Shown here piece by piece: positions 16,934-25,713 of a stretch of 64,000 nt of DNA. This stretch comes from Nostoc sp. B(2019) (GTDB taxonomy: Bacteria; Cyanobacteriota; Cyanobacteriia; Cyanobacteriales; Nostocaceae), in contig NZ_WVID01000008.1 in assembly GCF_010091925.1 (NCBI RefSeq), forward strand, positions 233,398 through 297,397, given 5' to 3'. The notes under the pieces were generated by a model that ran no database searches, was not told the DNA's origin, and saw nothing but the letters and a program-made list of their open reading frames with translations. The position numbers were made by a program, and so were the translations under genes. Each line of letters begins with the position of its first letter. Position 1 is the stretch's first letter.

Positions 16934-17998
16934 TCAACTATTCTTCGGTTCACGCAACTTCTGCGAACCAATTGGCCCTAGAATTTGGTTGAGGCTACGC
17001 AGTTGTTCAGCAGTACCCATGCAGATCAGTCTATCTCCCGGCATTAAAACCGTCTCGCCAGTGGGGCCACCGATGAGATTGCCATCAACGCGACGAATTG
17101 CTAGAACTAATGCCCCAGTTTGCGATCGCAATCTGGCTTTTTGTAAAGTTTGACCGACAAAGGGACAAAAAGCCGGGTCGAGTAAAAATTCTTCCATATA
17201 CAACTGGCGATCTGCACCTGTGAGAATCCCATCCACAAAATCTAAAACTTGGGGTCTAAGTGCCGCCGCAGCCATCCGCTTCCCGCCAGTAATATAGGGA
17301 GAGATCACTTCATCTGCGCCGCCGCGTTGTAATTTTTGTAAAGCTTCTTCTGTACTTGCACGTGCGATCGCCCGAATTTCTGGATTCAGTGTTTTAGCTG
17401 ATAAAACTGTATATAAATTTTCTGCATCTGAAGGCAGGGCTGCAACAATACAAATCGCCCGTTCAATGCCGACTTTCAAAAGTGTGTCATCTAATGTAGC
17501 ATCACCTTGGTATGCTGTATAACCTTCGTTCTGCGCCCTTTGCACAGATTCTATCTCGGAATCAATCACTACAAAAGATACGCCTTCTGACCGAAATTCC
17601 TTGGCAATTTGACGACCAGTCCGACTAAATCCGCAAATAATGTAGTGTTGTGTCAAAGATTCCATTAATCGCTTTTGTTGCCGTAGCCGAATTCCTTCTT
17701 GAAAATAGCCTTCTATTATGGCTTCGGTAAATCTATTGACAATGTAACCGATATTGACCACACCCAACAAAATCAGGGCAATTGTAAACAATCGTCCTCG
17801 GCTACCTAGTGGCTGTGTCTCTCCATATCCCACCGTAGCTAAGGTGATGACTGTCATATAAGCCGCGTCTTGCCATGACCAGCCTTCTACTAACCAATAC
17901 CATAAAGTCCCAATCAGGAAAACACCGCCGAGTGCCATCGCCCCAGCCATTAACTCTTTTTGAATACGTTGGTATTTTTGCTCAAGTGTTGAGTACAA
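16934..17998 (-). CDS. Two-TM potassium channel with RCK (TrkA-N/TrkA-C) domains
   Basis: This 354-residue protein has MthK-like architecture. One membrane helix lies at about 16-37, followed by a pore loop with the K+ filter TVGYGE, a second helix at about 65-88, a cytoplasmic TrkA-N domain (HYIICGFSRTGRQIAKEF, then FVVIDSE and YQGDATLDDTLLKVGIERA) and a TrkA-C domain (MPGDRLICMGT). The nucleotide-binding loop reads GFSRTG rather than the usual GxGxxG. It likely forms a tetrameric, ligand-gated K+ channel in the plasma or thylakoid membrane. ATG 17998 gives MYSTLEQKYQRIQKEL. Confidence 0.9.
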   Translation of the reverse strand: MYSTLEQKYQRIQKELMAGAMALGGVFLIGTLWYWLVEGWSWQDAAYMTVITLATVGYGETQPLGSRGRLFTIALILLGVVNIGYIVNRFTEAIIEGYFQEGIRLRQQKRLMESLTQHYIICGFSRTGRQIAKEFRSEGVSFVVIDSEIESVQRAQNEGYTAYQGDATLDDTLLKVGIERAICIVAALPSDAENLYTVLSAKTLNPEIRAIARASTEEALQKLQRGGADEVISPYITGGKRMAAAALRPQVLDFVDGILTGADRQLYMEEFLLDPAFCPFVGQTLQKARLRSQTGALVLAIRRVDGNLIGGPTGETVLMPGDRLICMGTAEQLRSLNQILGPIGSQKLREPKNS

Positions 17999-18130
17999 AA
18001 TTTTTCACCACTACCACACGTTTGAGGATACTAAGCGTTAGCCTAATAGGAAGTATACTTGCGCCAAATAAAAAGTAATTTTTAAAGATTTCTAGGAAAC
18101 TAGTAAATAACTATATGATGAAAAACTCTT

Positions 18131-18136
18131 AGGAGG
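18131..18136 (+). promoter_or_regulatory. Strong Shine-Dalgarno for argD
   Basis: AGGAGG lies seven bases before GTG 18144. Such a strong site is rare in this window and decides the GTG start of argD. Confidence 0.8.
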
Positions 18137-18143
18137 AGCGGTA

Positions 18144-19424
18144 GTGAGCCTACAAACTCTAGTTGAACAAGCCACAATCCCCCCAGACTCAGGTGTAGCA
18201 TCTAGTCCCTTTGATGCAGATAGCTTTAATGAAGCTGTAATGTCCACTTATGCCCGGTTTCCTTTAGCCCTAGAACGGGGCGCTGGTTGCCGGGTTTGGG
18301 ATACACAGGGGCGGGAATATCTGGACTTTGTGGCTGGAATTGCCACTTGTACCTTGGGACACGCCCACCCAGCTATGGTAGAAGCGGTGACTCGCCAAAT
18401 CCAAAAGCTGCACCATGTCTCTAATTTGTACTACATTCCTGAGCAAGGTGAATTGGCAAAATGGATTATTCAACATTCTTGTGCCGATCGCGTATTTTTC
18501 TGCAACTCTGGAGCTGAGGCTAACGAAGCAGCAATCAAACTGGCGCGGAAATATGCCCACACAGTTCTAGAAATCGAAAAACCGATTATTTTAACCGCCA
18601 ATGCCAGTTTCCACGGGCGGACTTTGGCAACAATTACTGCAACGGGACAACCGAAGTATCAAAAATATTTTGATCCATTAGTGCCTGGTTTCCACTACGT
18701 AAATTACAACGATATTAACGCTGTGGAAGTGGCGGTTAGCGAGTTGGATGAAGGCGATTATCGGGTAGCGGCGATTTTAATAGAGCCATTGCAGGGAGAA
18801 GGCGGGGTACGTCCAGGGGATATTGCTTATTTCAAAAAGCTGCGGCAGATTTGTGATGAAACCGGCATTTTGCTAATTTTTGATGAAGTGCAAGTTGGCA
18901 TGGGGCGCAGTGGCAAATTATGGGGTTATGAACATCTTGGCGTTGAGCCGGATATTTTCACCAGTGCCAAAGGCTTGGGTGGCGGTATCCCCATCGGAGC
19001 AATGATGAGCAAAAAATTCTGTGATGTTTTCCAACCAGGAGAACACGCCAGCACCTTTGGCGGAAATCCATTTGTCTGTGGAGTGGCGCTTAGTGTCTGT
19101 CAGACATTGGAGCGGGAGAATATTTTACAGAATGTGGAAGAACGAGGTGAACAGTTGCGAGCTGGATTAAAAGCGATCGCCGCAAAATATCCTCATCAAA
19201 TTGCTGAAGTTCGGGGTTGGGGTTTGATCAATGGTCTAGAGTTGCAAGCATCCACTCAGCTAACCGCAGCTGATATCGTCAAAGCCGCCATAGACGAGGG
19301 TGTATTGCTCGTACCAGCAGGGCCAAAAGTTGTCCGGTTCGTACCTCCGCTGATTGTGACAGAGGCAGAAGTCAATACTGCACTGCAAGCTGTTGACAAG
19401 GCATTAGCAACCATTACAGCGTAA
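18144..19424 (+). CDS. argD: Acetylornithine aminotransferase
   Basis: ArgD converts N-acetylglutamate semialdehyde to N2-acetylornithine in arginine synthesis, using PLP. The 426-residue protein is a class III aminotransferase with NSGAEANEAAIKLAR (phosphate binding), FHGRT, IEPLQGEGG, FDEVQVGMGRSG, and the Schiff-base lysine K276 in TSAKGLGGG. GTFGGNP-like STFGGNPF completes the family pattern. GTG 18144 is set by the AGGAGG upstream. The gene is isolated from other arg genes, as usual in cyanobacteria. LysJ/ornithine aminotransferase activity cannot be excluded, but the length and motifs favour ArgD. Confidence 0.93.
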   Translation: MSLQTLVEQATIPPDSGVASSPFDADSFNEAVMSTYARFPLALERGAGCRVWDTQGREYLDFVAGIATCTLGHAHPAMVEAVTRQIQKLHHVSNLYYIPEQGELAKWIIQHSCADRVFFCNSGAEANEAAIKLARKYAHTVLEIEKPIILTANASFHGRTLATITATGQPKYQKYFDPLVPGFHYVNYNDINAVEVAVSELDEGDYRVAAILIEPLQGEGGVRPGDIAYFKKLRQICDETGILLIFDEVQVGMGRSGKLWGYEHLGVEPDIFTSAKGLGGGIPIGAMMSKKFCDVFQPGEHASTFGGNPFVCGVALSVCQTLERENILQNVEERGEQLRAGLKAIAAKYPHQIAEVRGWGLINGLELQASTQLTAADIVKAAIDEGVLLVPAGPKVVRFVPPLIVTEAEVNTALQAVDKALATITA

Positions 19425-19577
19425 ACATTGACACTCCTTTAGTTAGCCAAATTTCGCTCAATAAATTTACGAGCTTTAAACAGCTTGGGCGAGGTTAATA
19501 GGAAAAGGGTAAGGGTTTTTCCTTTACCCTTTAACTCTTACCCCTTCGTTGGTCAACTTAATGAGCTATTTTTAAAA

Positions 19578-19605
19578 CCCCCAAATTAATTCGAGGGCTT
19601 TTTAT
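19578..19605 (+). terminator. Weak terminator-like hairpin after argD
   Basis: CCCCC and GAGGG flank an AAATTAATTC loop and are followed by CTTTTT. The stem is short and imperfect. Confidence 0.35.
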
Positions 19606-19677
19606 GTTGAGATTTTAATTTTTAATTTTGATTTTCTTGAGGATGTTATTAACGTGTCCCGACTTCTAGGCACAGCT

Positions 19678-19899
19678 TCAATCATCTTCCCAATATTCAT
19701 GATCTAGTAGGTCGATAATTCTATCTCTGAGTAAAAACTCGTTCTTTTCTAGCTCAAGCTCAAAATATACCCAATCATGAGCAGGAATGTATTTACAAAG
19801 AGTATAGATTGGCTGCTGACGGTTAACAAGTCCCTTTTGAGCAAGTTGACGTGCTTCTTCCTTGATAACCTCAATATCGTATTTAACTGCAATATCCAT
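19678..19899 (-). CDS. DUF4327 family protein
   Basis: This 73-residue protein reads MDIAVKYDIEVIKEEARQLA, then GLVNRQQPIYTLCKYIPAHD, FLLRDRIIDLL and an acidic end EYWEDD. It matches the cyanobacterial DUF4327 family (KYDI...ARQL...RQQPIYTLC.YIP). The function is unknown. It is soluble with no signal, and is transcribed convergently to argD. Confidence 0.75.
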   Translation of the reverse strand: MDIAVKYDIEVIKEEARQLAQKGLVNRQQPIYTLCKYIPAHDWVYFELELEKNEFLLRDRIIDLLDHEYWEDD

Positions 19900-20515
19900 A
19901 GCTCGTTACCTCGCTTTTGATCAAGGCATTAGAGGATGTTTTAAAAGTATTAGGCGAATAGAATTCGCTACTACACAAACCAAGTCCACCTCCGTGGACT
20001 AACGAAAAATCAAGGGTTTTTAACCCACGGAGGTGGAGAGAAGTCTGAGCGGAGGCTTCCTCCGTTGGCGCAGCCCGCCGTAGGCATCAGAACTTCGGGG
20101 TTTTGTCTGTATAGGCGCGACTTCCAGTCGCCAGGGCTAGTAATAAATTAGACTTTTCAAAGAACCTCTTAAGAGTCAAGATAATAAATTATTTGGCTCT
20201 ACCTTTAACTTATCAAAAAACTTGAATTAAATTGTGAAGAATAAAAACATAAATGTTTGCTGCAACCTAGATACTTCAGTTAGATACTTTTTCTGATCTC
20301 AAGTACACCCCCTCTAGAGGTATTTTCACAAACTAAGAAGACTGGCGTAACAAGTTGTAAACAAGAAATAATGCAGATGCTCTCTGGATGAATTGCTAAA
20401 AGGTAAGCTAGGCTAAAGAATACATGATGAAGAATGAAGAAAAGTTAAGAATAAAATTTTTAATTCTTATTTCAACCTTCATCATCTGTTATTTTACCCA
20501 TCTTTCTATATTCGC
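19900..20515. other. Repeat-rich intergenic region
   Basis: This 616-bp stretch is largely filled by the MITE-like element at 19932-20168. The remainder (20169-20515) is AT-rich and should carry the promoter of the downstream aminotransferase gene. No further gene was found. Confidence 0.5.
19932..20168. mobile_element. 237-bp MITE, relative of the 10033 element
   Basis: The left end is GAGGATGTTTTAAAAGT and the right end is the complement of GAGGTTCTTTGAAAAGT, both flanked by TTA. Fifteen of 18 end positions match between the arms. The interior carries other dispersed repeats, including a CCACCTCCGTGG motif in two places and the GCCCGCCGTAGGCATC motif shared with 4205-4226. Confidence 0.6.
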
Positions 20516-21763
20516 TTGAGGATTTCTACTTTGGTCTTGAATCTTGATACAGTTCGTCAATATTTTCCTGCCTTAGCTGGTAAATGGACTTTTTTTGATA
20601 ATGCAGGTGGGTCACAAACCTTAAAGAAAGTAGTAGATAAAATTAGTGAATTTCTCTTGACATCTGATGTCCAGTTGGGTGCTTCTTATGCAATTTCTCA
20701 GCTAGCAGGAGAACGCTTGGCATTAGCAACAAGGGGAATGGCTACTTTGATTAATGCCAAGTCTCCCAGAGAAGTGGTCATGGGGCCATCGACTACAATG
20801 ATGTTGAAAGTTCTCTCGATGTGTTTGAGCCAAACCTTCACACCTGGTGATGAGATTATTGTTACTAATTGTGACCATGAAGCCAATATTGGGGCTTGGG
20901 TTGCTTTAGAAAAACAAGGAATGAAGATTAAAGTCTGGCAAATCTGTCCAGATACTTTGGAATTGCATTTAGAAGATTTAGAACCATTAATGAGTCAACG
21001 CACAAAATTGGTAGCATTAACTCATGCTTCTAATATTTTGGGAACTATCAACCCTATCAAAGAAATTGCTGCATTTGTACATGAACGTAGGGCAATGATT
21101 TGTGTAGATGGGGTTGCTTATGCACCACATAGATTAGTTGATGTCCAAGATTTAGATGTGGATTTCTATGCTTTGAGTTTTTATAAAGTTTACGGGTCAC
21201 ATCACGCTTTGCTTTATGGTAAAGAAGAACATTTGTTAAAAATGCCTGGTCTGAATCATTATTTTATTGATCAGACGGATATTCCTTATAAGTTTCAATT
21301 AGGTAATGTCAATTTTGAATTGAGTTATGGAATGTTAGGTTTATGTGATTATTTGAGTGAATTAGCACAAATACACTATGGCAATCAAACTAAACCTGAT
21401 TTGAGAAATCAAATGGTGCAGGTCTTTGATTTAATTAGTATGCATGAGGAGAAGATAGGCGATCGCTTACTAGACTACCTCAACGGCAAGTCTAATGTGC
21501 GTGTGCTCGGTCAATTAAAGGCCAACCATAAATCTCGTGTACCTACTATATCTTTTGTAGTAGATGGAATTGATAGCTCGACTATCCCTGTTAAAATTGA
21601 CCCTCATTACATAGGTATTCGCTACGGAGACTTTTATGCTAAACGGCTAATTGAATACTTGGGATTAGCTTCACAAAATGGAATAGTACGCGTGAGCATG
21701 GTACATTACAACACGATTGAGGAAGTTGACCGCCTAATTGAGGCTTTTGAGCAGGTTTTTTAA
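20516..21763 (+). CDS. Class V aminotransferase, cysteine-desulfurase-like (VC1184 type)
   Basis: This 415-residue PLP enzyme of fold type I is related to SufS/NifS. It shows FFDNAGGSQT, THASNILGTINPI, ICVDGVAYAPH and a PLP lysine region ALSFYKVYGSHHALLYG. The C-terminal loop that holds the catalytic cysteine in SufS (RTGHHCAQP) is replaced by GIRYGDFYAKRL without cysteine. It is therefore probably not a classical desulfurase; the VC1184-type subgroup is of unknown reaction. No ATG is available: the start is TTG 20516, or TTG 20531 or 20537 just before NLDTVRQYFPAL. No suf or nif genes are adjacent. Confidence 0.8.
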   Translation: MRISTLVLNLDTVRQYFPALAGKWTFFDNAGGSQTLKKVVDKISEFLLTSDVQLGASYAISQLAGERLALATRGMATLINAKSPREVVMGPSTTMMLKVLSMCLSQTFTPGDEIIVTNCDHEANIGAWVALEKQGMKIKVWQICPDTLELHLEDLEPLMSQRTKLVALTHASNILGTINPIKEIAAFVHERRAMICVDGVAYAPHRLVDVQDLDVDFYALSFYKVYGSHHALLYGKEEHLLKMPGLNHYFIDQTDIPYKFQLGNVNFELSYGMLGLCDYLSELAQIHYGNQTKPDLRNQMVQVFDLISMHEEKIGDRLLDYLNGKSNVRVLGQLKANHKSRVPTISFVVDGIDSSTIPVKIDPHYIGIRYGDFYAKRLIEYLGLASQNGIVRVSMVHYNTIEEVDRLIEAFEQVF

Positions 21764-21765
21764 CC

Positions 21766-21794
21766 TTAGAGGTTGTTTGAAAAGTCTAATTTAT
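21766..21794 (+). repeat. Solo MITE end
   Basis: TTA followed by GAGGTTGTTTGAAAAGTCTA matches the ends of the elements at 10033 and 19932. No matching right end is visible downstream, so it is a solo or decayed copy. Confidence 0.5.
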
Positions 21795-21933
21795 GAAGAA
21801 GGGGAAGGTGGGGCCCCCTCTGGGGATAAGGGGCAGGGGGAAGGGGAAAAGGTAAAAACCGTACTTCGTCCCGCTACATTAACACCCCTGGTGTGCGGCC
21901 TAATTCATCCTTTTCCCTTTTCCCAAGACTGAT

Positions 21934-23832
21934 TTATTGCTGTTGTTGCCGTCGTTCTTCAATTTCTTGTAAAGAAATCATACTGCTGACTTTCTCTATA
22001 TCTACCATCATTAAAACTGCCCCTTCTAGCTCAACACCGATTAGAGGAGTAATTGCTAGATAACATTTTATTTGTCTGCCGCGACGATTGGTGGCATCGA
22101 GGATCATTTCTTGAAACTGCGTTTTTTTGGATAGGGATTCACGAATTGGCGATCGCAGTTGCTCAACGGGCAGCCCAATATCTAAACTAAAGATGGATTT
22201 TCCTAGAACTTCTTCAGTCCGTAAGCCCCACAAATCCTCTGCCATGTAATTCCAAATTAAGATGTTAAAGCTGTTATCAATTACTACTATGCCGGTTTGG
22301 AGACTTCTAAGAATAGAGACAATAAAAATATTTGTGCGGTTGAGTTCTACAGTCCGTTGCGAGAGTTCGTTATTAATTGTTTGTAATTCTTCATTGGTAG
22401 ATTGCAATTCTTCATTCATTGTCTCCAATTCTTCATTGGTAGATTGTAGTTCTTCATTGGTAGTTTCTAATTCTTCATTGGTAGATTGGAGTTCTTCGTT
22501 GGTGGTTTCTAATTCTTCATTAGTAGATTGTAGTTCTTCGTTAGTAGTTTCTAATTCTTGTCTAGAGCGTTGTAGTGCTTCTTGGAGTTGAATGTAACGA
22601 GTGACATCATGAAAAGCAATACTGACACCTAAAAAACTGTTGTCAGTGTCTTGCAAAGGCATAATCCGCACATCTAGATATTGCTTTTCGTTACTGGATA
22701 AATAACGCTCTACATTTGTCAGATTGATAGTGCGGCGTTCAGTATAAGCCCGTTCAATCAGCGATCGCAACTCCAATGGTCGATAGGAAAGTTCCAAATC
22801 TTGGAAGGGACGCGATAAATCTCTAGGTGAAAGAGCAAACAAACTTCGCGCCTGCTCGTTCACCATCACCAGAGTGCCATTAATATCAATGACTACTTGG
22901 GCGATTGGTGCTGTATCAAAACCCATGTCTCGCAGGCGGAGATTTCGAGACAAACGGCTGCTAGATTCATCATCTGCTGAATTTGCCATGACTAGGAGGC
23001 GATCGCGCATATTAACTGACGATATCTTAGTAAATATCCGGTTTTTCAAGTCTAATGGGGTGAACAGACTCGAATGCATCAACAGCATCTCTGCTTTCCC
23101 TAAAAACAGATAGCCTGCATCATTAAGGGCGAAATGAAACCGAGCTAAAATCCGCCCTTGAGCCTCAGAGTTAAAATACATCAGTGTATTGCGGCTAACT
23201 AGCAGATCTAAGCGGGAAATCGGCGCGTCTTGAAGTAAGTCATGACGACCAAAAATCACTGAGCGGCGCAGATCTTGACGAAACACATAACGGTTGCCTA
23301 CAGTTTCAAAATACTTTTGCCGCAGTTCATCTGAAACCGCCTGGACATCTTTCGCTGAATATACAGCTTGGCGAGCCTGGTTCAGAGCATCTTCATCTAC
23401 ATCTGTGGCATAAATTTTCACCCGTTGGCGAAATTCCTCGGCTCCCAAAATTTCAGCCATCAGCATTGCTAAGGTATAAGCCTCTTCTCCAGAGGCACAG
23501 CCAGCACTCCAGATGCGGATTTGGTCAGAATTTTGTTTCTCTCTAATGATATTGGGTAGTACATGCTCTGCCAGGTATTCCCAGGCGCAGGTATCCCGAA
23601 AAAAAGCGGTGACGTTAATTAAGATGGTGTTGAAGAGAAGATTGAATTCTTCTGGGTAAACCTCTAAGTAATCGAGATAATCTCCAAAGTTCTCCATACT
23701 AAATGACTGCATTCGCTTGCGTACACGACGCATCAAAGTTGAACGCTTATAGCCTGTGAAATCAAAGCCCCGGCTCTGTCTAAGATAAACCAGTAGATTT
23801 TCAAATTCAGGATCTCTTTCTGTGGGAGTCAT
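21934..23832 (-). CDS. CheR-type methyltransferase with PAS domains and heptad coiled coil
   Basis: This 632-residue protein begins with a CheR N-terminal helical domain (about 10-70, GFDFTGYKRSTLMRRVRKRM). A SAM-dependent methyltransferase follows (IRIWSAGCASGEEAYTLAM at 105-123; VSRNTLMYF), then a PAS domain (APIAQVVIDINGTLVMVNEQ), nine near-perfect TNEELxS heptads forming a coiled coil, and a second PAS domain (LQTGIVVIDNSFNILIWN). Together with CheB it fits the CheB/CheR-PAS sensory fusions of alphaproteobacteria and cyanobacteria, here as separate genes. No histidine-kinase domain follows. I chose ATG 23832; the frame stays open upstream through a proline-rich minisatellite to TTG 23964. 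Confidence 0.88.
   Translation of the reverse strand: MTPTERDPEFENLLVYLRQSRGFDFTGYKRSTLMRRVRKRMQSFSMENFGDYLDYLEVYPEEFNLLFNTILINVTAFFRDTCAWEYLAEHVLPNIIREKQNSDQIRIWSAGCASGEEAYTLAMLMAEILGAEEFRQRVKIYATDVDEDALNQARQAVYSAKDVQAVSDELRQKYFETVGNRYVFRQDLRRSVIFGRHDLLQDAPISRLDLLVSRNTLMYFNSEAQGRILARFHFALNDAGYLFLGKAEMLLMHSSLFTPLDLKNRIFTKISSVNMRDRLLVMANSADDESSSRLSRNLRLRDMGFDTAPIAQVVIDINGTLVMVNEQARSLFALSPRDLSRPFQDLELSYRPLELRSLIERAYTERRTINLTNVERYLSSNEKQYLDVRIMPLQDTDNSFLGVSIAFHDVTRYIQLQEALQRSRQELETTNEELQSTNEELETTNEELQSTNEELETTNEELQSTNEELETMNEELQSTNEELQTINNELSQRTVELNRTNIFIVSILRSLQTGIVVIDNSFNILIWNYMAEDLWGLRTEEVLGKSIFSLDIGLPVEQLRSPIRESLSKKTQFQEMILDATNRRGRQIKCYLAITPLIGVELEGAVLMMVDIEKVSSMISLQEIEERRQQQQ
22358..22560 (-). 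repeat. Tandem 21-bp coding repeat (TNEELQS/TNEELET)
   Basis: This encodes about nine heptads in the CheR-PAS gene. Copies remain very similar at DNA level, indicating recent expansion or homogenisation. The antisense frame is also open but is a by-product. Confidence 0.8.
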
Positions 23833-23955
23833 AGGGGAAGGGGAAGGGGCAGGGGGCAGGGGGCAGGGGGCAGGGGGAGCAGGGGGAGCAGGGGAGGCAG
23901 GGGAGGCAGGGGAGGAAGGGGGGCAGGGGGAGCAGGGGAGGAGGGGGAGAGGGGG
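23833..23955 (+). repeat. G-run minisatellite between cheB and cheR
   Basis: The plus strand carries about sixteen runs of four to six G separated by one to five bases (units such as AGGGGGC and AGGGGAGGC). It abuts the cheR start codon. It has strong G-quadruplex potential on the plus strand, and its transcript-sense strand is C-rich with no Shine-Dalgarno sequence. Confidence 0.85.
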
Positions 23956-23991
23956 TAAAACCAATGCCCAATGCCCAATCTCTAATCTCTT

Positions 23992-24615
23992 TCAAATGTT
24001 ACCCATGACTAGAGTTACTAGAGCATTGGAGATTTCATTTAAGGGGAGAATAAAATCTACATTGCCAGTTTGAATTGCTGCGGAGGGCATACCGTAAAAT
24101 TCGGCAGTTTCTTCGTCTTGGGCAATAACTGTACCGCCCATTTTGTGAATTGCTTTTACACCCATCGCTCCGTCGCTACCGGTTCCGCTGAGTACAACGG
24201 CGATCGCCCGGTCTTTGTAACTGGCTGCAACTGATTCAAATAATAGGTCAGCGGAAGGACGCAGAAAATGTACCAATTCCGATTGGGATAAGGAAAGCGT
24301 GCCGTCACAGTTGACCAGTAGGTGACGGTTGGGTGGGGCAACATAAACTATTCCTGGGGTGAGGTTGTTTCCCTCTTCTGCCTGCTTGACACTTAGAGCC
24401 GTACGCCGACTGAGAATTTCTGCCATTAATGAGCGATACCTGGGATCTAGGTGTTGCACTACGGCGATCGCGGCTGTAAATTCTGCGGGCAGATTCGATA
24501 ATACTTTAGTTATAGCAGTCAACCCACCTGCTGAAGCTGCCAGAGCTACTATATCAAAGGCCGCATTAGCAAATTGAGGTGGATGATTGTTGGCATTTTC
24601 TGCCATTTTTGCCAT
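23992..24615 (-). CDS. CheB-type protein-glutamate methylesterase (catalytic domain only)
   Basis: This 207-residue protein has only the CheB catalytic domain, without a receiver domain. The triad is visible: S28 in AASAGGL, H55 in VVQHLDPRY, D148 in SGTGSDGAMG. GGTVIAQDEETAEFYGMPSAAI is the family C-terminal signature. It precedes the CheR-PAS gene on the same strand by 159 bp, and the two probably act on a shared signalling partner. A start at the fourth codon (MAENANN) is also possible. Confidence 0.9.
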   Translation of the reverse strand: MAKMAENANNHPPQFANAAFDIVALAASAGGLTAITKVLSNLPAEFTAAIAVVQHLDPRYRSLMAEILSRRTALSVKQAEEGNNLTPGIVYVAPPNRHLLVNCDGTLSLSQSELVHFLRPSADLLFESVAASYKDRAIAVVLSGTGSDGAMGVKAIHKMGGTVIAQDEETAEFYGMPSAAIQTGNVDFILPLNEISNALVTLVMGNI

Positions 24616-24752
24616 GATTTTTCGGCTGTGATTATTTAGCCAAACTTCTTAGTTACAAATAGCTTTGAATAATCTGAAATTATTCATATTTAACTGCGTA
24701 TATTATACAGTATAGTTAAGTAGTTTCGGTATTTTCCTGTTAAGTTAAGGAG

Positions 24753-25622
24753 TTAATTTTCTTGCTCTAGAATTTGTTTTGCCTGTAAAAGTTGCTGTTT
24801 ATGTTCTTCAAGGATAGTGGGGTATTTTAAATTTAGTTTTTGTAATTTTGTACAGATAATATCAGCAACTACCAAGCGTGTAAACCATTTGCGATCGGCA
24901 GGAACAATATACCACGGGGCCCATTCAGTACTAGTATTATTAAAAACTTCTTCATAAGCATTCATATAATCATCCCAAAAAGCTCGTTCTTTGACATCGC
25001 TAGCTGAAAACTTCCAATGTTTATCGGGCGATTCTATTCGCTCAAAAAAACGTTTTTTCTGCTCTGATTTAGAGATATTGAGAAAAAACTTTAAAACGAT
25101 AACACCATTATTTACCAAATATTTTTCAAAGTTGTTGATTTCTTCAAAGCGTTGCTTCCAGATCCGATTTCCATTTGGGATTTGGGGCAGTTGTTGCTTT
25201 TTAAGAATTTCTGGATGAACACGAGCTACCAGTACTTCTTCATAGTAAGAGCGGTTGAATATTCCAATCCGACCTCGTTCTGGCAAAGCTTTCATTGAGC
25301 GCCACAGATAGTCATGGTCTAATTCTTCCGCACTGGGTTCCTTGAAGCTAAACACCTGACATCCTTGGGGATTTACACCAGACATCACATATTTAATTGT
25401 GCTATCTTTACCAGCAGCATCCATTGCCTGAAAAATAATTAGCAAAGCATAAGAATTTTGAGCATAAAGAATATTTTGGTAATTTGCTAATCTAGCAATA
25501 TCTGCCTGCAATTTAATTGGAGCATCAGTTTTTTCATGAAATTGAGTTTTATAAGCTGGGTCATAATTTTTTTGCAAAGAAATCTTTGAACCTGGTGGAA
25601 CAATGAAAGCATCATGATTCAT
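24753..25622 (-). CDS. Polyphosphate kinase 2 family protein
   Basis: PPK2 enzymes transfer phosphate between polyphosphate and nucleotides. This 289-residue protein has the Walker A variant AMDAAGKDSTIKYV, the substrate stretch GVNPQGCQVFSFK, the lid/Walker B region PERGRIGIFNRSYYEEVLVA, and WAPWYIVPADRKWFTRL. It is a single-domain PPK2 of the class common in cyanobacteria. I chose ATG 25622 (MNHDAFIVPPG), which has GGAG nine bases upstream; the TTG five codons earlier overlaps that site. The direction (NDP or NMP phosphorylation) cannot be decided here. Confidence 0.92.
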   Translation of the reverse strand: MNHDAFIVPPGSKISLQKNYDPAYKTQFHEKTDAPIKLQADIARLANYQNILYAQNSYALLIIFQAMDAAGKDSTIKYVMSGVNPQGCQVFSFKEPSAEELDHDYLWRSMKALPERGRIGIFNRSYYEEVLVARVHPEILKKQQLPQIPNGNRIWKQRFEEINNFEKYLVNNGVIVLKFFLNISKSEQKKRFFERIESPDKHWKFSASDVKERAFWDDYMNAYEEVFNNTSTEWAPWYIVPADRKWFTRLVVADIICTKLQKLNLKYPTILEEHKQQLLQAKQILEQEN

Positions 25623-25713
25623 GTAAAATGACTCCAATATTGTGCTTGTACTCAGTTTTATTACATATCATCTTTGCTAATAAATATCAAAAACAGCGCT
25701 CATGCACGTAGAT

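Noticed and set aside
22262..22591. Plus-strand Ser-rich repeated frame
   Set aside because: It is the antisense of the TNEEL heptad region of the CheR-PAS gene.
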